DNA from: Gnetum montanum
Taxonomy: Eukaryota; Streptophyta; Gnetopsida; Gnetales; Gnetaceae
DNA: 39,839 bases
Reading direction: 5' to 3'
NCBI GenBank assembly: GCA_015680685.1
Contig: MNCI01030702.1
Coordinates: forward strand, 116,612 to 156,450
Both the position numbers and the translations under genes were made by a program. Each line of letters begins with the position of its first letter. The stretch's first letter is position 1. The notes below the pieces were generated by a model. The model worked only from the letters and a program-made list of their open reading frames with translations, was not told the DNA's origin and ran no database searches. Of this stretch, positions 33,900 to 39,839 are shown piece after piece.

Positions 33900-34658
33900 A
33901 TGGCGGATTTCTGCAGCAACAATGAGGGTTCCTCTTCTTCTTCTTCTTCTTCGTCTTCGTCGGCGGCGTCGTCGTCGTCGTCGTCGTGTATTTACAGAGG
34001 CGTGAGAAAGCGCAGCTGGGGAAAATGGGTGAGCGAGATTCGGGAGCCCAGGCAGAAGCGCCGCATATGGCTGGGCTCCTTCGATACGCCGGAAATGGCA
34101 GCCCGGGCTCACGACGTGGCCGCGTATTTCTTCAAAGGAAAACACGCGGCGCTCAATTTCCCGGAGCTCATCCACCGACTTCCCTGCCCCGCGTCGGCGT
34201 CGCCGCGCCACATTCAGGCCGCCGCCGCCGAGGCCGCCTTCGCCTTCGGACCACCTTTCCATGCCACCAAATCCCGCCACAAACATCATCACAGCTCCGC
34301 CGCCGCCGCCGCCGCTCCGCCGCCGGAAAATGTCGCCTCCCCGCCGGCGCCGCCGGCGCCGTCGGCGTCCGCGTCGGCGGCCGCGCTGGGCGGGATCCCG
34401 GAGACCGGCGCGTACGAGGAATCCGGCTGCGGCGGCGATGTCGGGTGGTTTTCCGGCGACGGACTGGCCGGGCTGCTCTGCGACGGGCAGTATTGCGGCG
34501 GCGGCGGCTTCGGCCTGGCTCCGCCTTTTGAGATCCCCGAAATGGGCGGCCACGTGGAGTGGGCCGCCGACGACGTGTTTCCCGATTACTCGGAAGCCCA
34601 GGCCGAGGAGAATTTGGCCTACGGCTTCCTCAGCTCCGGTCCGCTGTGGATAAATTGA
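33900..34658 (+). CDS. AP2/ERF transcription factor, DREB subfamily (A-4-like)
   Basis: DNA-binding regulator of the plant AP2/ERF family, expected to act in the nucleus on DRE/CRT or GCC-type promoter elements. The 252-residue protein has one AP2 domain at about 31-88: [19 protein letters not shown], then [21 protein letters not shown] and LNFPEL. Val44 and Glu49 correspond to V14 and E19, the DREB signature. [13 protein letters not shown] (101-113) resembles the motif after the domain in A-4/A-5 DREBs. A poly-Ser tract (11-29), an Ala/Pro-rich middle, an acidic C-terminal third (likely activation region) and a final LWIN reminiscent of the LWSY-type end complete it. Start: aacaATGGCG gives good context and follows a TATA-like box. 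The frame is open 103 codons further up, to 33591. No intron. GC-rich coding sequence stands out from its AT-rich flanks. Exact orthologue not identified. Confidence 0.95.
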   Translation: MADFCSNNEGSSSSSSSSSSSAASSSSSSCIYRGVRKRSWGKWVSEIREPRQKRRIWLGSFDTPEMAARAHDVAAYFFKGKHAALNFPELIHRLPCPASASPRHIQAAAAEAAFAFGPPFHATKSRHKHHHSSAAAAAAPPPENVASPPAPPAPSASASAAALGGIPETGAYEESGCGGDVGWFSGDGLAGLLCDGQYCGGGGFGLAPPFEIPEMGGHVEWAADDVFPDYSEAQAEENLAYGFLSSGPLWIN

Positions 34659-35159
34659 ATGTTTAAAAGCGCGTTATTATTGTTGTTATTATTTGCGAGT
34701 CTTTTTGTTTCTGTTTATTAATGCATCGACTGCGCACGCGCGCTAGCCAATTCTGTTGCGCAGAATTCGCAGTCGAGACGCAGACACTAGGATTAGCGTT
34801 CGCTCTGCAGAAGGTTGATCAGTCGGTTAGGTGCTCATTTATTCCGCGGTATTTGTAATTTTCACCGCGGAGGATGGTTTAGTGTTATGGTATTTTTCAC
34901 TGTAAACGATTGTTAACAGATGTATACTTGCCATGTCTCGGTCGGTTGATAGAAGCAAAAAGTTGTCTATTCGACCGCATAGCAGTCAGTAAGTTCAGAT
35001 TGAAATCAAATATATAGCCAATTTGCATCCACAGATTGAAATCGAATATATAGCCAATTTGCATCCACTGAAGTACCCAGATGTTTCTGGGTTTAATGAA
35101 CTGTTGTACCTGGCTTCTATCGTCCGTTCGTTCCTTGTGCCATATTAAAGGAAAATAAA
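34659..35159 (+). other. ERF 3' untranslated region candidate
   Basis: Starts with a TTATTATTG-rich stretch after the stop. The first clear AATAAA is at 35154-35159, so a 3' UTR of about 0.5 kb is possible; earlier variants could also serve. The 36-bp tandem repeat at 34996-35067 lies inside. Confidence 0.4.
34996..35067. repeat. 36-bp tandem duplication
   Basis: Copies 34996-35031 and 35032-35067 differ at one base (aaatcaaat versus aaatcgaat). The near-identity implies a recent duplication. Confidence 0.92.
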
Positions 35160-36140
35160 TTCCGCGGCAGGAATGGATTGGTCTCGATGACGTTTCAGTT
35201 TCAGGGTCATTAACATGTGGCAGGAGCGGAGCCCGCTAGAAAGTGTTTTGACTGACTTCATCAGCAACACGGCTCTCGTAATTTCGGTTTGCCTTGGTAG
35301 ATTTAACTCAAATGCCGTTGTTTCTCGCAAAGTTGTTCTAATACCATGAACGGCTTCCTTAATCCGGACCAAACACTCCTCAAAACCGGAACTGGATTCC
35401 TGGAATCAGTTGAATCTGTAATGACATTCGCAGTGACCCAGATAAGATAGACGAGGTTGAAGTTGAATAATTCCACGAGTCACCGATTTTACAGCCGCCG
35501 AATAACGTCGAAATCATTGCTACCTTATCCGTCGCTATTGCTTATGGCAGGAATCTGCAAGCGCGACCCAGGATAGTAACGTCTAAACGCAAAATCAGAC
35601 TCACTTCACAAAAGGAGCAACAAAATGTCCTTCCCAAGGACAGGAAGCACCAATAAAACCACAGCAAAATGCCTGCAGACTGCAATATCCTAATCATCTC
35701 ATTCAACCCAATATCGCATGCCAATTCAAAATTCATAATATAAGGAAGCTGCCCACATTAGCTGGACCAAATATGACAAAAGACAAGATTACGCGCTGCA
35801 CAGGCGCAATTCTCACCGAACCTCTGCAACCACAACCCAGAAAAACCACGGAAACTCCCATTTAAAATTCCGGCCATTTACGCATGGATCCGTTATAATA
35901 TTCCGCAGGCATAAAATTAAACGGCGCAGAATGTATTTTATGAGAGTTTACAGGCGCAGGTCAATGGCAAATCTGTGTGGTATCGTGGTTGGTGTTATAT
36001 AATAGGCACGCCACGAGGGCTCCTGAAACGAAGCAAGAGACGAGATTTGAACCTCCAATCCGGGGCTTCCATCCTTCTTTCAAATTGTTTTCCTCGTCCG
36101 GTTTTCAGCTGAGCCTGAGAGCCCAGTGTTATTTTATTCG
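35160..36140. other. Gene-flank DNA, no gene seen
   Basis: Moderate GC, no recognisable transposon. Short open frames on both strands have no family signature. A TATATAA string lies at about 35997-36003. Confidence 0.5.
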
Positions 36141-36155
36141 CAGCAATGGCGTGGC

Positions 36156-36220
36156 CACGTGACAGGGGTGACGTCGCAGTGCAATTATTTTTGTAAGCCA
36201 AATATTTGAGTCAAAGTCAA
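36156..36220. promoter_or_regulatory. G-box, TGACGTC and W-box cluster
   Basis: CACGTG at 36156-36161, TGACGTC at 36169-36175, and two GTCAA (W-box core on the minus strand) at 36210-36214 and 36216-36220. These are binding cores for bZIP/bHLH, TGA-type bZIP and WRKY factors. No gene start is evident next to them, so the role is unproven. Confidence 0.4.
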
Positions 36221-36790
36221 ATCCGTCTTTTTGGGCAGGGAGGGATGGCACTGGTATGGAATCCTTGTAAAAGTTGGATCACGTACGAGTGGCTTGTCTC
36301 CCCAATAAAAAGAACTTGGATTGACTGCTGATCAATCCACGTTTGGAATCTCTGGCATAGCAAATGGTAATGCCATAGAACTGGCACGTCCTGATCCCTC
36401 CCTCCCGCTCTCTCTTTCTCTTTGGCTCATGTCATGATCACGCGGCGCCTCCTCAACTTGTAAACAAAGAGACTGTGAGTCCGTCCAATGAACGAAAGAG
36501 AGACATTGTCTATTAAATTGGATGGGTTACTGGGTATACAACTGTCTGCAATTTGCACTATGAACCCGTTCCAGGAAGCCCCGTCCTGGTTAACTTGTGG
36601 CAAATCACATCGTAGATTAGGTTAATTTGCTATACATTTCGTAGGTTACTAGTGTACCAACTTTGCAATTTGCACACGGAGCCTTTAATGACAAATGACG
36701 CTACTTTGATGACTCTGGTGATCCTCTGTTAGAAGGGTCGCACTACGATAGAGACTGCACATACTTTATCTAATGCTGGTTATTTTAATT
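36221..36790. other. Intergenic DNA, no gene seen
   Basis: Includes a CT-rich patch (36392-36424) and one more TTGAC (36321-36325). No coding or RNA signal. Confidence 0.5.
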
Positions 36791-36791
36791 G

Positions 36792-37102
36792 GTCAACAAT
36801 TAGCTTAAAAATCAATGATTGAAATGTCAACTTCCCAACAATGGAACTGTACACACGGCCATGCTTCCGTCAAACTCGTTAAAGGAGGTGAGAGTCAGTA
36901 AAAACACTCGACCCTTCAACGTGATGGTCAACTAATTTAAATATAAGTGTGCTTCTTTGACATTAGTTCAACCTGGTAACTTAAAGCTTAACCAAAGTCA
37001 ACAAATATCACAGCTTTGACGTGTTGTCGTGGCTAACTAAATGACAGCTATTATCAATTAAAAATTTACAAGCATATCATGGCTTTCAGCTGTTATGGTC
37101 AA
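36792..37102. promoter_or_regulatory. Dense W-box core cluster
   Basis: Eight TTGAC/GTCAA cores in 311 bp: 36792, 36826, 36869, 36927, 36957, 36997, 37016 and 37098. A random sequence would hold about one. WRKY factors bind TTGAC(C/T); only some of these sites have the full hexamer. No adjacent gene was identified. Confidence 0.4.
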
Positions 37103-38970
37103 TTAAATGATAGGCGCTATGGTATTTACAAATGGCTCACATGGTTCAAACCATATGAAAACAAAATACCATAAGAAAATAGTAGTGGAGAATTTATATC
37201 TTAAATTAATAGTACATTACAACTTTTTGGAAGACAACTAAAAATTTATCCAACTCTAAAGTGCTTTACTTAGGAGATGAACCATAAATGAGCCTCAACG
37301 ATACATAAATAAACAAAAATTTGACATTTGGTATTTCCTTATGGTAGAAATACTTACACAACCCGCCCTCTACATTTTGAACGATAACTATGAAATGATT
37401 TACTTTAACACGGCAAGGGATAGCATAACAAAGAGCTATGTAGGTGAGCAATGGGAGAGAAGAGAGGGTAAGATATATTTAAAATCAAGTAGCATATGTA
37501 AATTGCCATTCAAAAATAAATGCATAGTTGATTCTTCCTTATGATGAAAAAGACAGTTAGTCTCTATTAGAGCTTGAAATATACTCTTAACATATAACTT
37601 ATTCTTAACCAAAGATCATTTGAAGATAAACTTCAACATGTCAAAGATTTTCTAAAAGACTTTAAAGAATTGCTTCTATTAAATTTCTAACTTGTTAAGC
37701 CTTTGTTTTCCATTATGATAATGGGGTTTAGCATGCCCAGGAGGAGATAGTCTATAAATATGTTTATTGAAAAGCTTGTTAACATATTTTAAACATTTCC
37801 TAAAGAGGCCACCTATAGAGTAAATGAATTTGAACTTTGAAAAAATGATCAAGCTTGAGTGATTAGGACATAACGTACATTATTAAGAAAACCAAGCATC
37901 AATTTACAAATATGTTTGAGCGTGAAAATATTTTTGCAATAAAAGCTAGTAACGATTCTTTTATAAAAGATTAGATTAAAATGATGAACTAGCCACTAGA
38001 GATTAACAAGGTCATTCTTAATACTAGAATAAAAGGAAGCCCAAACTATAAGCGAGTTTAAACAAATTGTTATTGAATCTTCCAAATTTAATTAATAAGA
38101 CTAAAGCCTCGCAAAGGAATATTGAATTTTGTTAATGGAATATCTTATCAATGGAATAGTATCCAATTCAAATAATATCAAGCGTTAGACTCTTGGATTC
38201 TGTGCTTAAATAACCAATTCTAAAACTCATTCCAATTCTGGAGACACTTGATTTAGTTGATGGTAAAGGCCTTGGTAGAAAGGGTAGGAATTTTCAATTA
38301 TAAACCATCTTTTGACTTAAGCATCTCAATTGTTAAGATCCTTTTGATGCCCTAGAGGAGGATAAATAGAGCTAGCTATTAAAACTTCCAAATTTTTCTT
38401 CTATTTATGCAATTGTTTCTTTACTGATGATAGTCACTTATGTCATGTGGCTAAAATAAGCTAAACGCAATTTTGTAAATTGAACTTTAAGAAATGGTTT
38501 GAGTTATGAAGCATTACAAATCATTCATTAACTAGCCAAGGGCAAAGCCAACTTATGGATATCTTTAAAATATTTGTCTCCAATATGTTTTATTTTTATC
38601 ATGTCCAATAACTAGCCTTCAAATATTATTACCTAAGCATCCAAGTGAGCAAATTTAGGAGATATCATAAATAACATTTTAAATAGTTTAAAGTAAACAC
38701 TCTAATTCACTAGGGTAGAAGATGATAAAAGACTTACTTCAACATTTTTAAAAGCTTGTATTTAAATGGATAACTTACCTAGGGGCTAGGATCATAGTTG
38801 TTGCTAGAATTGGATACTCTCACTATGGGAGAAATATCATAATAGGTAGAGAGGCTGGTCCACCTACCACTTGTCTACCTTCATCATAAAAGAGTAAAGA
38901 TAACTCTAATCATTGAATAGAAAAACCCAGGAAAAACCCTAAACTATGCATGTTAGAATATCGTAATATT
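37103..38970. other. AT-rich intergenic DNA with a possible copia relic
   Basis: No gene seen. gatgccctagaggaggataa (38347-38366) resembles a phrase common in plant Ty1/copia elements, and gcatgcccaggaggagatag (37732-37751) looks like a second, poorer copy about 615 bp upstream. No LTR borders or coding remains confirm it. Confidence 0.35.
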
Positions 38971-38974
38971 AACC

Positions 38975-39122
38975 AACAATAGGTGGCGCAAGTGGCTAGC
39001 TCATTATCTTGTTAGATAAAAGGCTTTCAATTCAAGTCACACTTGAGCCATTGTTATATTCCCAATGGTAAGACACTTGATTTGGAAAATCAAGGTCATG
39101 GGTTGCATTTTGGTGGGCAATG
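38975..39122 (+). repeat. Two adjacent tRNA-like units (SINE candidate)
   Basis: Unit 1 (38985-39045): ggtggcgcaagtggctagc resembles the start and A box of tRNA-derived SINEs, followed by ttcaagtcac as a weak B box. Unit 2 (39060-39120): aatggtaagacacttgattt, then a perfect 7-bp stem cttgatt/aatcaag, then gggttgcattttgg in the place of a B box. Neither folds into a clean tRNA, so both are read as relics. Confidence 0.35.
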
Positions 39123-39714
39123 TTGAGTTATATAAACTTCTAATTGGACTATATATATTATGGTGTACCTATGTTTTACTTATTTTGGGTTCCAATACCA
39201 CACTCAAGGGATTGCTATATTCCTCTATAGTTCTTCTAATGTATCCTATGGGTTATATGCCTTTCCTATACTTATAGTCATTCTTTCAAGATATACCCAC
39301 ATCCCACTCCAAAAAAAATAACATCTTGGTATCCTTAGGATTAATCCTAAAATATAAATATTTTATTTTTTTTAAGTTTAGAGATCATTTGACTTGTGTG
39401 GGATTAGAAGATTAAGCTAAAACTTAGAAAAATTCAAAATAAAATGTCTTAACTTTAATCTTCAAGAAATTTCACTAGGTGAAGGGGTTAGAACCTAAAA
39501 CTATTTATTTGAGAGAGTTTAACAAATATATTAACAAGAAATAAAATTACACCTTTTAAAAATTACCATACACAAAGTGGTGTAATGGAAGGAAGATAGC
39601 TTCCAAAACACCAATCTTATAATAAATATGAAATTGAAATATTTTGCTTATGTCCATTGGGTCTATCAGACTAATTTTAGAATTCCTTTTATAGATTTTT
39701 TTTTTTTAAATTAT
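39123..39714. other. AT-rich DNA, no gene seen
   Basis: Continuous AT-rich sequence with no coding, RNA or transposon signal I can support. Confidence 0.5.
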
Positions 39715-39800
39715 AACTTAGTGCTATCTAGTAGAATTGAACTTTTGACTTTGGATTATGAAGCCAAGACCCTTACCGCTAGGCTAACATCTTATTGTTA
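39715..39800 (-). repeat. tRNA-like SINE candidate (minus)
   Basis: On the minus strand ttagcctagcggtaagg (A box) is followed by an anticodon-arm-like hairpin with loop ttcataa (CAT in anticodon position) and agttcaattct (B box). A tRNA-derived repeat or tRNA pseudogene fits. Confidence 0.4.
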
Positions 39801-39821
39801 AATAAATATTGAGGTGGCTGA

Positions 39822-39839
39822 GGGGGGGGGGGGGGGGGG
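39822..39839. repeat. Terminal poly-G run (18 G)
   Basis: The window ends in 18 consecutive G after ggctga. A pure G run exactly at the end suggests a contig end or a sequencing or assembly artefact rather than biology. Confidence 0.8.

Noticed and set aside
33894-34553. 219-codon minus-strand frame over the ERF gene
   Set aside because: Long Arg and Gly runs are the mirror of the Ser/Ala codon tracts of the real gene; no domain.
36018-36075. tRNA-like B box on the minus strand (ggttcaaatctc)
   Set aside because: No A box or cloverleaf could be found upstream of it; kept as coincidence.

Overview
The window looks like nuclear DNA of a seed plant with a large, repeat-rich genome. It is AT-rich, packed with old decayed retrotransposons, and carries one GC-rich intron-less gene of the plant-specific AP2/ERF (DREB) family. 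The species cannot be read from the sequence. Gymnosperm or another large-genome lineage is a guess. No bacterial features, rRNA or CRISPR are present.

Layout. 1-1517: tail of an LTR element with an 81-bp tandem repeat, a polypurine tract and an LTR-like segment. 2111-3040: minus-strand LINE reverse-transcriptase relic of RTE type. 3041-8015: AT-rich decayed DNA with a Ty1/copia LTR and tRNA-iMet primer-binding site, two tRNA-like SINE candidates and short repeats. 8016-21397: element A, a nearly complete 13.4-kb Ty3/gypsy element of the Tat/Athila type (tRNA-Asp primer site, gag, DLG protease, RT, RNase H, integrase, then a long extra 3' ORF). 21710-22567 plus 29099-29335: a CCR4-type deadenylase pseudogene. 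It is split by element B (22568-29093), a gag-only relative of A with its own LTRs and a near-perfect 5-bp target duplication. 29303-30595: a minus-strand gypsy gag-protease fragment, open except for one stop. 30597-31470: RTE fragments in both orientations. 31471-33899: upstream region of the one convincing host gene. 33900-34658: DREB-type ERF gene. 34659-39839: 3' UTR and AT-rich flank with W-box and G-box clusters, tRNA-like units and a terminal poly-G run.

How it fits together. A and B are related: same LTR ends (TGATGA...TCATCA), same primer site, same GTGGGGGTA polypurine tract, and collinear gag and 3' spacer. A carries all pol domains and B carries none, so B looks like a non-autonomous partner. 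Most in-frame stops in both can be explained by C-to-T change of CAG, CAA or CGA codons, which suggests long methylation-driven decay.

The most unusual signal lies inside A. About 180 bp upstream of its extra 3' ORF is a copy of the LTR U3 promoter design: doubled GTCGAC / CCCCATCAACAC blocks followed by a TATA box. It may be an internal, LTR-derived promoter for that ORF, which stays in one reading frame for about 2.5 kb apart from point stops.
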